Below are positions 1 through 12,983 of a DNA stretch of 64,000 nt, piece after piece. Under the pieces are notes generated by a model. That model made no database searches and was not told the DNA's origin. It was given only the letters and a program-made list of their open reading frames with translations. Source of the stretch: Purshia tridentata (Eukaryota > Streptophyta > Magnoliopsida > Rosales > Rosaceae). Within the stretch, counting starts at the first letter, position 1, and each line of letters begins with the position of its first letter. Location: positions 1-64,000 of the forward strand of contig QANT01001121.1 in NCBI GenBank assembly GCA_003254885.1. Reading direction: 5' to 3'. The position numbers were made by a program, and so were the translations under genes.

Positions 1-455
1 CATTATATGATAACTACGTGATCTCTTTAACAAATGTTTTTTCTAAAACACTCAACTCCGCACCAAAAGTATCATAGCTTTAACATTAGAATGTGAAAGA
101 ATAACTTACCAAATGCAAAGTTTGTTCACATATCTACTTGGGAAAAACAAGTTGTTCTGTAATTCCAGGCAGCAATAGTATAAGTGCTTCTTAATTGTAC
201 AAATCCTTGGTAGTAAATTAGGCTTTTAAAGGCATGCCTTTGATTCTATTAGACAAAGAGAGTGGAGATAATTGGCTTGGTATACGTTGAACTCAATGTG
301 AACTCTTTCCTTCTTGTTCTTCATCTTCTTCATTATATGATAACTACGTGATCTCTTTAACAAATTTTTTTTCTAAAACACTCAACTCCGCACCAAAAGT
401 ATCATAGCTTTAACATTAGAATGTGAACTCTTTCCTTCTTGTTCTTCATCTTCTG
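1..455. repeat. Rearranged direct repeat (A-B-C-A'-C')
   Basis: Bases 1-97 recur almost unchanged at 331-427. The short block at about 296-329 recurs at about 423-455 directly after the second copy. The order is therefore A, B, C, A', C', with the middle block B (about 98-295) missing from the second unit. The copies differ by only a few bases, so the duplication is recent or allelic. The first copy starts at the window edge, so its true left border is not visible. Confidence 0.85.
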
Positions 456-3131
456 GTATATATTTAATGGTTGTAGTTTTTAATATTTAAATTCCGTAGG
501 AGCATATCAAACTATGTTATCAGCCTATCTCGCTCATATGGTTTTGCTCCGTGACGTTGGGTTCACAAATTTTGACTACTTGGGAAAGGGCCATACAAGA
601 CCATTCAATTATAAACTATAATTTAAGCTTTCTAGTTGCAAAAAAATATGGTTATAAAACTTATAATGCTATATAATAGATATAGACCATCCAGTTGCAA
701 CAAAAATTAGAAAGGTAGGGATAAGAATCTAACATATTTGTTTGAGAATTGCTAGACTTAAAAAATATAAATCGTTTAGATGTTAACATTATATACTACT
801 TAGATGTTAACATTATATACTACTTTGACACATTTTCTCACTTCATGTGCAACTCAATCATGCACATGAAGTGACAAATAATACTTCAACTCTAAAACCA
901 ACTAAGAAGTGAGAAATTTGAATTAATTAAAAGTTTTGGGATTAAAAACTCTTGTAAATAAGACCCCATTATTATGTTAGTCGACTACTAATTAAACCTC
1001 AAAGTTTAAGTTTAGAACAAGTCAACAAGTTCAACAAATGTACATTAAACAAAGGAAAGACAATAAAATAGTCTAACAAATACATGTATATCATACTTGA
1101 AGAGTGAAGTAGTGAAGTGTGAAGTGTGAACAAAAGAATAGCCAGCTGGTGGTGTACGTTGAAATGTAGACCAAATGACAAAAGTCATAGAAAGGTCAAA
1201 GCGGTGGCGTTTCATATATATGGACAAGAGCTTGTGTTGTGTTGGACGGACTCGCTTGTCCCACTCTCACAACTCGCAGCGTGCAAATTCCGAAATTAGG
1301 CCAAGTCAAAAAATATGGGGAATCTAGGGTGTTACCGTCAATCCCAATCATTCGTGTTTACATCTGTCTTTGATGCAAAATTTGAATGCAGCAGCTCATG
1401 GTCCACCTAAAAGCCCATTACCCCTTTCGAAGGCCCAAACTCCAATTATGACTTCGTCTTTGTGTTTATAACTTTTTTTTTTTTTTTTTTNNTTTTTTTT
1501 TTTTTTTTGTGAAAGGGGATTTATAATGTTTTTGGATCTAGAAATTTGTGGATTTATAAAAAGATTCATGGGAGTCATGGTTCTTTACTTAGGAACCATC
1601 ATTTTGAAATTTTATTATTTTGCTCCGCTCTCATCATCAATAATTATGTATTGTTTTACTATCAATCTAATGTTCATAGCACATTAGCTTATGCGGTATA
1701 ACGTATGTTGTAGCTAGAACTTCAATTTTCAACTAAAATAGAAATGATACACAATTAAGAACAAACTGGGAAATGGCAATTTAGCTGGATTATAATTTCC
1801 TTGTAATTTTTAGTACGGAAAAGAGATAATTAATTAAGGTCATTATTAGTTATGATTGATAAGACGGCCGGGCACGAACATATGATTTATTCCATATGGT
1901 TAAATTCATTAGCTGATGCATGATTAGATGAGCTGTTACACACACCCTCTCGATCAGATCCTTAGCTTTCAGGAAACAGACTTTTCCGATTTCTGGCTAT
2001 CCATGAAAACTATCGCTCAACTATAAAAATTGTTTTGTAGTAACATCCCAATATGTATCTATCGTCTACCCACCACACTCAACTGTTCATGCTTCACATT
2101 CACACGTACTTCTTTCCCCCCAATATTAATTGGTCGATCAAATTAGTGCATGCATGGATTTATATATAATTATCCATAAGAACCACCTTTAATTAGTTGT
2201 TCAATTGTTCCCATAATCAAAATTAGTTATGAATCATGATCGACCTTTTTGTTCGAACAAAAAATTAATTAATTTGTTAGTTTTGGAAAGTAATTGTATA
2301 ATATCAGGCAATCCGCTTTAATTTTTACTGCATTTATTAAAATGTACCAACAAGATTTTTTTTTGGCCAAGCAAAAATGTACCAACAAGATTATATGTTA
2401 ATTAAACCACTAATAAGTACCAAAGCTTGTTCTTTTTTTGAATTTAATGGAACCTGCTTCTCTAATGACTGGAGACTAATGCCACAGACTACATGGTCAT
2501 CCGCAACATAGACAAATTTAATTTAAGGAAAATAAATTTCTTCTTGGAGTCTAAGTGATGTATATTTTATACCACTATTTTAATTCTGGTAGCCTTTCTG
2601 TTATATTCTGCCACCTACTTAATATATGCAACTGTATATATCGTCAATCACAATATAAGATGGATGAAGCAATTTAATTAATTAAATTAAGATGCACTAA
2701 TAAATAAAGTGGGTAATTCTGTTGAACTTGTTGGCTGTTGTCTATGTCATCTGCTTGACCTTGAGACTTGAGATCGGTAGAATGCTTTCAGGGTTGGAAA
2801 AGAAATTCCACCTTTTGGTTTGTTAGCTGGGGTTTGGGTGTACTTTACCCAAAACGGGTTCACCAAACCAAGGGCTGACCACCAAGCCAGGAGACCAATT
2901 TTGATATAACAGCGATCATATTCTAGAGCTCGATGATATATGTATGTCAAAATCAACTAATAACTAAGCTTATATGGCTTCAAAGAAGTGTTTTAGTTGA
3001 CAGATAACTACTTTGAGTAATACACAAGAAACACACACAGATCATCATGAAGTTTCTGGGCCTGCAGCTGCAGTATATTTTCAATGTATACGTAGAGCTT
3101 CAGTCCCAAGTATTGTCTCATATCTATCTAC

Positions 3132-3138
3132 ACCTACC
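3132..3138 (+). promoter_or_regulatory. AC-I element in the laccase promoter
   Basis: The heptamer ACCTACC sits about 50 bases upstream of the TATA box and about 165 bases upstream of the laccase start codon. AC elements (ACCTACC, ACCAACC, ACCTAAC) are the known binding sites of secondary-wall MYB factors in lignin gene promoters. That fits a LAC4-class gene. The motif is visible; binding is inferred. Confidence 0.55.
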
Positions 3139-3185
3139 AAACTAAGCAAAAACGACATGGCAGCAGAGATCATATAATTTTTCTC

Positions 3186-3195
3186 TTTATATAAG
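3186..3195 (+). promoter_or_regulatory. TATA box of the laccase gene
   Basis: A TTTATATAAG stretch lies about 110 bases upstream of the start codon. This spacing gives a transcription start near 3220 and a 5' leader of roughly 80 bases, typical of plant genes. Confidence 0.6.
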
Positions 3196-3300
3196 TTTGC
3201 TTAGCTTGGTCAATAGCATGCATCTACTACTGCACACACAATTATTCAATAAAATATACTACTCTCAGAGCTGCAGAGCCAGGCCAGGCCAAGAAGCTTA

Positions 3301-6300
3301 ATGAAAGAGATGAGAAAAATGGAGATGGTGCCGTTGATTCGGGTCTTAATTTTGGTGGCTTGTTTGTTTCCAGCATCAGTGGAATGCATGGTTCGACATT
3401 ACAAGTTTAACGTAAGTACATTTTAATTTCAGTTAACACCTTATTTTGTTTGCTGCATCTATAGATGACAGCCTAGCCTAGTCGTGTAAGGATCATAAGT
3501 ACGTGCATGCTCTGCTACTAGTTCAGTACATACAAACCCTTCATTACATCTCCTTTATATCACAGTTAATGGATTTCCAGGACAAATTAAGTTTTATTAT
3601 CGGGAAAATATTTAAGTTACTGGGTATCAGCTGCTAGAGAATATGAACATTAATAGTTGCCTCTAATTATTTGCAGCACACTGCATATACGTGTACTGCT
3701 GGTGTTTGGTTTTCATAATTTTGTCCTTCAAATTAATCATTCGAGAAAGCTGAATTAACTGGTCTTTCTTGCAATATTATTAATTAATTAAAACTACTTC
3801 ATCAAACAGCTAAAAGAGCGGCTTGGTTGAGAAAGCCACCAAACTTGTGAGCATTGGGCAGTAACTAGTAGTAGCTACTGTCACAGTTAACTTAATTATA
3901 TACAGTTCCATTAACGATGCACTTCTACTATGAATTAATATGCTTGTGGTTTCGTATATATAGGTGGTGCAAAGGAAAACCTCAAGGTTGTGTTCAAGCA
4001 AGCCCATTGTCACTGTCAACGGAATGTACCCTGGTCCCACTATCTATGCTAGGGAAGATGACACTGTGCTCGTCAAGGTGGTCAACCATGTCAAATACAA
4101 TGTTACCATCCACTGGTAATGCCTCACATTTCAAACATAGACAGATCCTCATTAATAATTGATGGCATTAGCTAGAGAATAATTGTGTAGTTTTGTTGAT
4201 GTGACCTAATAATTTTGGGTGACGTGACATACAAATCTAAAATATATATAATTTGTCAAAGAAAAAAAATTATCATCAAATTTAAACACATGTCATCTTG
4301 TAACTAAATTATGTATGATGTTACTTAATACTATCACATGACAAAAATAATCTCACACTAGTTTTTTTTCGTTTATTATAACAGTTTTACTTGAAATTAA
4401 TTAATTGACCACGAAAATATGATCTTATTAGCTAGAATTACTTTTAATTATGTTGTTTTTCCTTTCCTAGCTAACTAATTCCTAATTATAATGTTACCAT
4501 GGAAATTAGGCATGGGATCAGACAGTTGAGGACTGGTTGGGCTGATGGGCCGGCATACATTACCCAGTGCCCAATTCAACCGGGCCAAAACTATGTATAC
4601 AACTTCACTATCACTGGGCAGAGAGGCACACTTTGGTGGCATGCACATATTCTCTGGCTCAGGGCTACAGTCCACGGTGCCTTGGTCATCTTACCCAAGC
4701 GTGGGGTCCCATACCCATTTCCTGCACCCCAAAAAGAAGTGGTTGTTATTTTAGGTGAGCCCAAGACTACCCTTTTACTCCTTAATTCTTCTCATAATCC
4801 ATTTCCCAATTAAAATTAAAGTGGTATAGTAATATTGCTTATCATATTGATTAATTATTGTTTAACTTGCAGGTGAATGGTGGAAGTCAGATGTAGAAGC
4901 TGTAATTAACGAGGCTCTGAAATCTGGGTTAGCCCCAAATGTCTCTGATGCTCACACAATCAATGGTCACACAGGGCCTCTCTCAATCTGCCCCTCACAA
5001 GGTACAGATGGAGCTTAACTTCTGCCATGCAGTACATATAAAGGAAGAAAAAGCTAAAATGGTCATACTTTTTTAGAAAAATTTGTGTAACACTCTTTCT
5101 ATTACTATCACGTGATAGTGTTGAATGATAGAACAATTCAATTAAAAGATGACATGTGTTTAATTAAAAAAAATTTATATAAAATTTGAACACATCATTT
5201 GTTAGAATAATCAACCCCGTACAAAGTTTTTTAAATATATCTACTTACATCTCAACTGTAAAATATTATATAAATTTTGCTCAATTATGTTCAACATGCA
5301 TTTGAGTTTGACTAACGTTATACATGAGTGCAGGAGGGTTTAGATTACCAGTAAGACCTGGCAAGACATACATGCTACGAATCATCAATGCTGCACTAAA
5401 TGAAGAGCTCTTCTTTAAGATTGCTAACCACAAACTAACTGTGGTTGAAGTTGACGCTGTGTACACAAAACCCTTTAAAACCGACACCATTCTCATAGCC
5501 CCTGGTCAGACCACAAACGTCCTTCTCACAACAAACCATGTCACAGGCAAGTACTTGGTTGCAGCCTCCCCTTTCATGGACAATCCGACCATCGTCGTCG
5601 ATAACAGGACTGCCACTGCCACCGTGCACTATATAGGTACACTCGGAAGTGCCGCCACCACTCTCACAGCCCCACCACCTCAAAACGCCACATTCTTAGC
5701 CACAAACTTTACAAACTCCCTCAGAAGCCTAAACTCAAACACTTACCCTGCAAGGGTCCCATTGAAAATTGACCACTCCCTGCTGTTCACTGTAGGCCTT
5801 GGCCTGCACACTTGTGCTTCTTGTGCCAATGGTAATAGAGTGGTGGCAGATATCAACAATGTCACATTTGTGATGCCAAAGATTTCACTCCTTCAAGCAC
5901 ATTTCTTCAATATAAGTGGGGTTTTCACTGATGATTTTCCTGGAAACCCTCCCATTCCTTATAATTACACTGGGACACAGCCAACAAACATGCAGACATC
6001 GAAGGGCACTAGGCTCTATAGGCTTGCTTATAACTCTACAGTGCAATTGGTGTTACAGGACACTGGGATGATAGCCCCTGAAAACCATCCTGTGCATTTG
6101 CATGGGTTTAACTTCTTTGAAGTTGGGAGGGGTTTAGGAAATTTCAACCCAAAAAAGGACCCAAAAAGATTCAACCTTGTTGACCCTGTTGAGAGGAACA
6201 CACTTGGAGTGCCATCTGGTGGATGGACTGCTATCAGATTCAGGGCTGATAATCCAGGTAAACCCATCATCCTAATGTTTTCTTACCGTATCTCTAGTAT

Positions 6301-6681
6301 ATTAACTATCAGACTTTGAATTTGAACATAATATCTAACAAAATTTTACGTAATTGATGATTTAAATTAACAGTTTGACAATATAATATGTAACACTAGA
6401 TATATGAATTTATCAAACTATAAATCTAAACAATATATATAAACAAAATTTTACCTGAATAATTTTTTAAATTGATAGTTTAACAATATAATATATAAGA
6501 TTGTATGTCTACTCATGTGATAAAATCATATTCTTTTGTTTGTATGTCAGGGGTTTGGTTTATGCATTGTCATCTTGAAGTGCACACAACATGGGGGCTT
6601 AAGATGGCATTTGTGGTGGACAATGGCAAAGGCCCCAATGAATCTGTTCTACCACCTCCAAGTGACCTTCCCAAGTGTTAG
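3301..6681 (+). CDS. LAC4: Laccase, LAC4 class (lignin polymerisation)
   Basis: Multicopper oxidase that oxidises monolignols in the apoplast during secondary wall lignification. Six exons join in phase: 3301-3411, 3964-4115, 4510-4754, 4873-5001, 5334-6257, 6551-6681, giving 563 aa, the usual plant laccase length. A signal peptide covers about residues 1-29. All four copper-binding blocks are present: HWHG, WWHAH, HPVHLHG and, near residue 526, HCHLEVH with a leucine in the axial position typical of plant laccases. The start of the mature protein ([10 protein letters not shown]), the SICPSQG segment and the C-terminus PPPSDLPKC resemble Arabidopsis LAC4 (IRX12) and LAC10 more than LAC5/12/16; that subclass call is from memory. 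Several N-glycosylation sequons are visible. Introns 2 and 4 carry related insertions in opposite orientation. Confidence 0.95.
4180..4400. mobile_element. MITE-like insertion in laccase intron 2
   Basis: Part of intron 2 is the reverse complement of a related stretch in intron 4. The shared cores are a TGACATGTGTTTAA-type block and a GATAGT(A/G)TT block. This looks like two insertions of one short AT-rich family in opposite orientation. I could not fix terminal repeats or target duplications, so borders are approximate and the family is unnamed. Confidence 0.4.
5070..5230. mobile_element. MITE-like insertion in laccase intron 4
   Basis: Partner of the intron 2 insertion, in the other orientation. 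It contains the palindrome ACTATCACGTGATAGT and the AGATGACATGTGTTTAA block also found, inverted, in intron 2. Borders are approximate. Confidence 0.4.
6337..6498. repeat. Tandem repeat inside laccase intron 5
   Basis: A block of about 58 bases starting AACAAAATTTTAC at 6337 recurs at 6442 with roughly 85% identity by eye. The unit is about 105 bases including the spacer. It lies wholly in the intron and leaves both splice sites intact. Confidence 0.65.
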
Positions 6682-9600
6682 CAATATTTGAAGAATTCCA
6701 CCCCAAATTAATGTTAACCCAATTCTCAACTCATAAGCATGAAAAACGAGCAGAGAGGGTCCCGTTCACAGCAATCAGTAGGAAGAATTCTTTGGAGCAA
6801 GCTAAAGGAAGCTGCTGGTGGCTACTTTTGAATAAATCAGATTGATTTGAATTGAAGAAATAGCTACCTCATTTTGTTTTCTGCAGGGCTATACATTATA
6901 TGTTAAGTGTCTATGTAAATCTGCATATAATGCAAATGGAAGCAACAAATTAATTTTAGTTTTGAAAATTGATTTATTTTTATGAATGGAAGCAAAGTTT
7001 TTACATAAGGCAATATGTTATATTTAGTAGCCACTTTAAAAATTAAATGAGGTTTAATCTGAATAATTTATAGATGATACCAACACAAAAAGAATTGAAA
7101 TTTATTGTTGTATGGCCGACTCTATATAATTGTTATTAGAGTTTGAGGTATGAGTAATTATTAAATCTCATATGATACTGATTATTGTGAACAAAAAATT
7201 TGGGTGACACAGCCATATGGTGTTACACTGTTAACACCACCATTTTTCAAACACCTGTATTTTTAGCCAATCTTCATAATTCATAAAGTAGCCCAACAGG
7301 CAATAGCATCATCATATTTTTGTGTATGGGCTTTGTAAATCGTCCGTGTGTGGGACTTCGATCTGGTGTGTAGGCCCTAATATGCGCTCCAAATTTTAGT
7401 TATTTTCTTCTGTCCTTTTCTTCTTGGGTACAATATTCTATCTTCCTGTTATTGCTGAAAAGCTTTAAATCCATCTTTAAATATTGGGGGTTAAATGTGT
7501 ACCAAAAAACAATTTGGAGGTTAAACGTTTACTAGTTTTTGATAAATTATCTGTAATTAATGCCTAAAATTAAATTGCATACGATACATGATACATCCAA
7601 TTTCAAACATAAAAGTATAAAACAGAGTTGAGAAGTATTATTGCTATCATTCCTTTATTATATTTATTATAAACGTTATTTTAAATGTGCACACGAGGGT
7701 GATGTGATGCACACGCTTACCGGAGTTGCCTCAAGTGGTCTGACTTTTTGACTTTTAGGGAAAGGGGGTTTGAAGGGAATCTTTCCTTTAATGGCAAGTT
7801 GGCAACAAACTGGTGGTGGTGGCCAACCCCTCTCACCTATTCAATTATTGACACTACAAATTTTCTCAAGCATATAATGCAAGTCCCCATCATCTCCAAC
7901 AAGACTATTCTCACCCAATTAAAAGGCCTCCAAATACCCGGGTGTTTAATATGATCCAAACTCAGTTTCTAAATTTTTTTTATAGATGTTTTAGTAAATA
8001 TTACATAAAAATTTGTTAGCTCGTCGAATCGTATAAGTTATGTTTTGGTGTTTTTATTATTAGTAAAAAATAATTAATTGATTTAGTAAATGACACTATC
8101 AAATTATATAAGTTATTGTTTATACTTTTATTACCACCCACAAATGCTTATCCCACAGTGGTGGTCTACCATAACTACTATTGGCAGATCTACTAAGGTG
8201 AAAATAGGGTCACCAGAAATTAATTTTTTTTCACAGAATTTACATATTTGTGATTTTTTTAAATTATGTATTTTTAAGAGTTGGAGGTAATGTGTTTAAT
8301 AAAATGTCCTTAAAAAAGAACTAAATTTTTGAAGGACCATGTTTGACTGATGGAGTCAAATGTTTCTCTCTTTTGTTTTAAAAATAAATAGGGGTTTTTT
8401 TTAAAGCTCATTATAATTATAGTTATTGTTTTTTAAGATTCACTATAAAAAACTATGCCCCAATGCAGTCCGGCCACTTTAATGAAATCACACCAGAAAA
8501 AAAAAAGCCACTTAGTAAATAGTATGGATATGCAGATAATTTTTGACGAGCACAAATTGTGAAAAAGTGGTATTAAAATAAATAAATGCCAAATTAGTAA
8601 AACCTGAATACCATCATCGCACTATATTCCCGATGTGAGATCACAGGTGGTAAATACTAAACAGTATAGTTTACAATGGCGGCCTTAATTTAATAAATGA
8701 ATGCACCTTTCTTTAAGTAAGCTCGACTTCTCTAATTCCTACACTAATAAACGGAGATTCATTATTTATGAAGTCTTTACCGGCCGGCCCCATATAAGTC
8801 ATCAATTGAATAAGAATAATATTATTTTTATTATATTTTATATTACTTTAAATATCATTATTGTACTGAATAAAACTGTTTTTATCTCTAAAGTTTTTAA
8901 TTATTTTTTAATATTCAATATTTAAATGTCATATAGTCTATATAGATTGAATTAATCCGAATTTTATTTTACTCAAAAGACATCTCGAGTTTCCTCATAC
9001 GATGAGTTTATGGTAATTCGGAAAGACAACTCAAGAATCTCTACCTCTTCACCAGAAACGACACCAGTGTTATGGGTGTTGAGACACGTGTAACTCTCTT
9101 AATGAGAGGGCAACTGGGCAAGTGTGAGATGGGGACCTTTGCTCATTAATGGACACGTTGTCCGATTGACTTGATAATAGTAATAATAATAATAACAGGT
9201 GCGAGATTCGAGGTGCCCTTAAAAGATGATGGTGGCCTTCCTAGCTACCCAGTCAACAACACTAACATATTTTCCACCAATAAAACAATATGTTGCATCT
9301 GCCACAAAGGCATTTTCCTACTTGGGCTTTGCTAGCTATGCTATATGCCAGCCCAGCCCAATTTCAAATTATTAATAACCCAAAATATTAGACTTAATGA
9401 CGCCACCAAATCCAATGATTTCGTATTTAGTTACTATTTACTAATGAGAGTTTCAAAGCTAGATTGTCCTATGTTTTCAGATTATTGCATAGGGAACAAA
9501 GATTTGGAAAAGTACGGTCCTGACTAATAGCCCATACACAATAAAAGGGCATGATGGTGGATTACCCTTTAACTAAATTTGAAGGCCCACATCACATGAA

Positions 9601-12150
9601 CACAACTTTATTTACAAGGACAAATTAGATTCCCGAACCACCAACTTAAGATGTTGATATGTGGTGCGATTCACAAGGGTTAGAGATGGTAAAATGAAAA
9701 TAATATCATCTGATGGCTAGAACTTTGTTTTTGTTTTGAATCATTGTTCTTACACACGAGTGAATGTCATCTATTGATTTACGTAAGATTTACTTTGCAT
9801 TTTTAAGTAGTAAGTAGAAATAGGGATGGGTTGTTGTTGATAATCAAGCTGTCATAGGATTAACGACTACCACAAAAGACACAAAATGGCATTGTCGTTG
9901 AACCTGGTAATGTCGGTTATCAACTTTTCGGAATCGATCAGTATCGGTTAGCGATATTTGGTGTTTAGCATAAGTGCTTTTTATATTGCTTTCGACAATT
10001 ATGCTACAAAAACCGATGAAAGATAAACAATTACCAGATCGATCGATTCAGATCAGGACANAAGGGTTAGAGATGGTAAAATGAAAATAATATCATATGA
10101 TGGCTAGAACTTTGTTTTTGTTTTTGTTTTGAATCATTGTTCTTACACACGAGTGAATGTCATCTATTGATTTGATTTACGTAAGATTTACTTTGCATTT
10201 TTAAGTAGTCAGTAGAAATAGGGATGGGTTGTTGTTGATAATCGAGCTGTCATAGGATTAACGACTACCGCACCAACAGAGGGCAAAAGACACAAAATGG
10301 CACTGTCGTTGAACCTGGTAATGTCGGTTATCAACTTTTCGGGATCGATCAGTATCGGTCAGCGATATTTGGTGTTTAGCATAAGTGCTTTTTATATTGC
10401 TTTCGACCTCGATCGTGGCAATACAATTCAATTATGCTACAAAAACCGATGAAAGATAAACAATTACCAGATCGATCGATTCAGATCAGGACAGTAGTCG
10501 TTAAAATACTGTCATTCGCAAAAAAATGACCACCCTACATGATAGTATCATATGGATGTGCGATTACTAGAATTTTTCTTAATTTGAATAAACCTAAATA
10601 CACATTATTTGGAGAGAGAGAGAAACACTTTTACATCATAATCGACAAAGGAAATTTGTACCAAAAAAGAAAGCGACAAAGGACATGAATTGACGAATTG
10701 TAAACATACAAGAGGGATTGTTGGTTTTTAATTGATGTGAGGTTTGTTGTGAATTCCATCTACATCGATCATCAACAACTAATAATCAGACGATAACCGT
10801 ACCATCAATGAACTCCTAATTAATTAACATACCATTATTACCATATCTAACATGCAACGATGGATGACCAGGGAAGGCTGTTGTGGGGGGTGCCCTACCA
10901 GATTTTTGAATAGGAGAGAGAAGTGTGGGGAAAGAGAAGGACGTTAGGACAAAGCAGTGGAGCAGTTGGTCACATCCGAAGGGGACCGCTTGGTTGTATT
11001 GGTTGAGCCTTACAGAGCAACCGAAATAAAGCAACAACTACACGGTAAGCGCGTGACACCGACGCTATTGAAAGATTATTTATTCCGTTGTGGACCCTAC
11101 TCTTCATAGTTCATGGCACTATATTCTAGAGTGAAAAACACGCGCGAATGAGAGAGTGGTTTGACTCCACTCTCCTACTCAATTCCACTAGCCAACATTT
11201 GAGAGGAAGAGAAAAGAATATCAGCCGACTAAGTGAGCTGAGAGGCGGTGGGCGGTGGTTGGCTATTGGGTTGTAATTATGTGTGGATGATCACGTACAT
11301 TCGGGTCCACGATTAGAGTTCCACCCAATTACGTGGGTCCAGCTAATTGGCAAGTCAGTACAGGATTGGGAGCTTATATAAACCAATGTTATTTTGACAC
11401 GTGTACACAGATATTGAGATCATAACCTTTGCAATCATGTAGGACAGTAGGAGGCTACCCAATGAGAAACTGCAGAGTTGTAAAAAAACCACATGAGGAT
11501 GGAGGGTCCCACAGCATCAAGTTGTAATGTAAAAGAGTTTGAATAGGATTTCTGAATTAGTAGACTCTAGTCCCAATTAATTTTTTTTTTCTCCACATTA
11601 CATTATATTTATAAATTAAATATTAAATATTAAAAAATAAAAATAAAAATCTTTTTATAAAAAGAAGAATCATATCCAATAAAATTAAGATTAGCTTTGA
11701 ACATCTGATTAGTTTCTCTTTATTTCAGATAAAAAAGAACATCTTACAAGGAAAAAAAAATATCTATGTTTAATCAAAGCTCAGTCATGTTTCATTAGGT
11801 TGATTTTTAACGGTTGGGATAAGAGTGTCTTTTTGTGAGGAACCCATAGACTAGCGCTGAACAGGTGACTAGGTAATTTCTATCAATCATCATGAGTTGC
11901 CATCCCACTGTTTCCTCACATCACAACTCAAAAATAAGAAAAAACCAGAGAAAAAAATGGAACCTTATTTTAATATTTGTTGGTTTGGTACTATTATTTT
12001 TTAAATTTCCGTGAAAAGATTTAATAACTCATGAACTGATAAACCAAAAAAAAAAAAAGAAACCAAAAAAGAAAAAACCCAAAACAGAGTGTGTGTATTA
12101 TAATAAGAGGGAACTTTTTCATAATTTTCAGTATCTACAAACATCTTACC
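6682..12150. other. Long spacer between the laccase and MYB genes
   Basis: The first few hundred bases are probably laccase 3' UTR. The rest is AT-rich with no supported gene. It contains a (TAA)n stretch near 9176-9197, a duplicated segment joined by an N at 9675-10493, and short plus- and minus-strand open frames that look random in composition. I see nothing else I can name. Confidence 0.65.
9675..10493. repeat. Diverged duplicate joined by a single N
   Basis: Bases 9675-10060 and 10062-10493 are two versions of the same sequence separated by one N at 10061. Both begin AAGGGTTAGAGATGG and end at GATCAGGACA. The second copy has several extra short stretches, including about 16 bases near 10270 and about 21 bases near 10410. 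The pattern is that of two alleles placed in series by the assembler rather than a biological tandem repeat. Confidence 0.8.
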
Positions 12151-12983
12151 ATCCAATCACAGCCACCCACCTCAAAACTCTGCTTTCTCTTTCCCTCTCT
12201 CGCCCTCTCTCCAAAGATTTTAGAATTTAGATTCATTTCTTGAAGCTTGCTAGCTTTGCTTTATTGAGGCTTCTATATTTTTATCTTTCCATTCATAGCT
12301 CAACATACACTTTTTTTTCTTTCTTCTCTTTTCTTTGTTGCTCAGCCCATAATGAAAAAAGAAGAAAGAAGAGATCTTTCCCAACTTTTTTCACTGCTCC
12401 AATACCTCTGAATTCAGAGCCTCCCTCACTCTTGTCCCAATTGGGATTTCTCATTAGCAGCCTTTTTGCTCTCTCTCTCTCTCTCTCACACACACACTCT
12501 CGCTCTTTGCAGTTTCCTTTCCTTTCCCAATTGGGATGTTAACTGGTAGAAGCTGCAGACACAAGTGTTAGTAGTTTTGCTCTTTTCAAATTGTAATTAT
12601 TTTATTATTTCTCCTGTTCTCTGTTTATGGTCTCTGGGACTTCAATGGGTTCAGATCCCATTAGTGGTTCTGGGGTTCTTCTAGTTTAGTTTTTAAATTT
12701 AGTTTCCGAGACATTTCTTTGAATTTTGGAAAGGTGGGTCTTTTCTAGATTCCTCAGGGTATGCCTATGCACAAAAAGGTATTCTGATTCCTTTCAAAAT
12801 GCTTCTTGATTTAACCCTGATATTATTGTTGTGAACCTCCACCTCTCCGCATTTCCACAAAGGGTTCTTCTCCTTCTCTTGCTCTGTTTCTCCTCTGTTT
12901 TCAATCCAAATTTGCAATATCCTATCCAAGCTCATCAAGACATGATGATGTGAGTGTGAATTTTCGATATTTAATTTGGTCTT
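12151..12983 (+). promoter_or_regulatory. Probable leader region of the MYB gene
   Basis: A pyrimidine-rich stretch precedes the MYB coding region, including a (CT)n tract running into a (CA)n tract at about 12471-12500. Such CT-rich tracts are common in plant 5' UTRs. A 5'-UTR intron is possible, but I cannot fix its ends from sequence alone. The open frames here are low-complexity. Confidence 0.5.

Larger units (their letters stand above)
1..3185. other. Upstream spacer of the laccase gene
   Basis: AT-rich non-coding sequence with no credible reading frame. It holds a rearranged direct repeat at 1-455, a 25-bp tandem repeat around 776-825, and a poly-T tract broken by two Ns at 1491-1492. 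A stretch at about 2750-2900 is less AT-rich than its surroundings and could be old repeat debris, but I cannot name a family. The proximal laccase promoter occupies the last few hundred bases. Confidence 0.7.

Noticed and set aside
2747-2956. 69-codon minus-strand frame with Trp and Pro
   Set aside because: May be repeat-derived text, but it is too short and isolated to call a gene or to name a family.
12240-12542. Open frames on both strands before the MYB gene
   Set aside because: They follow the CT/CA microsatellite and show no domain.
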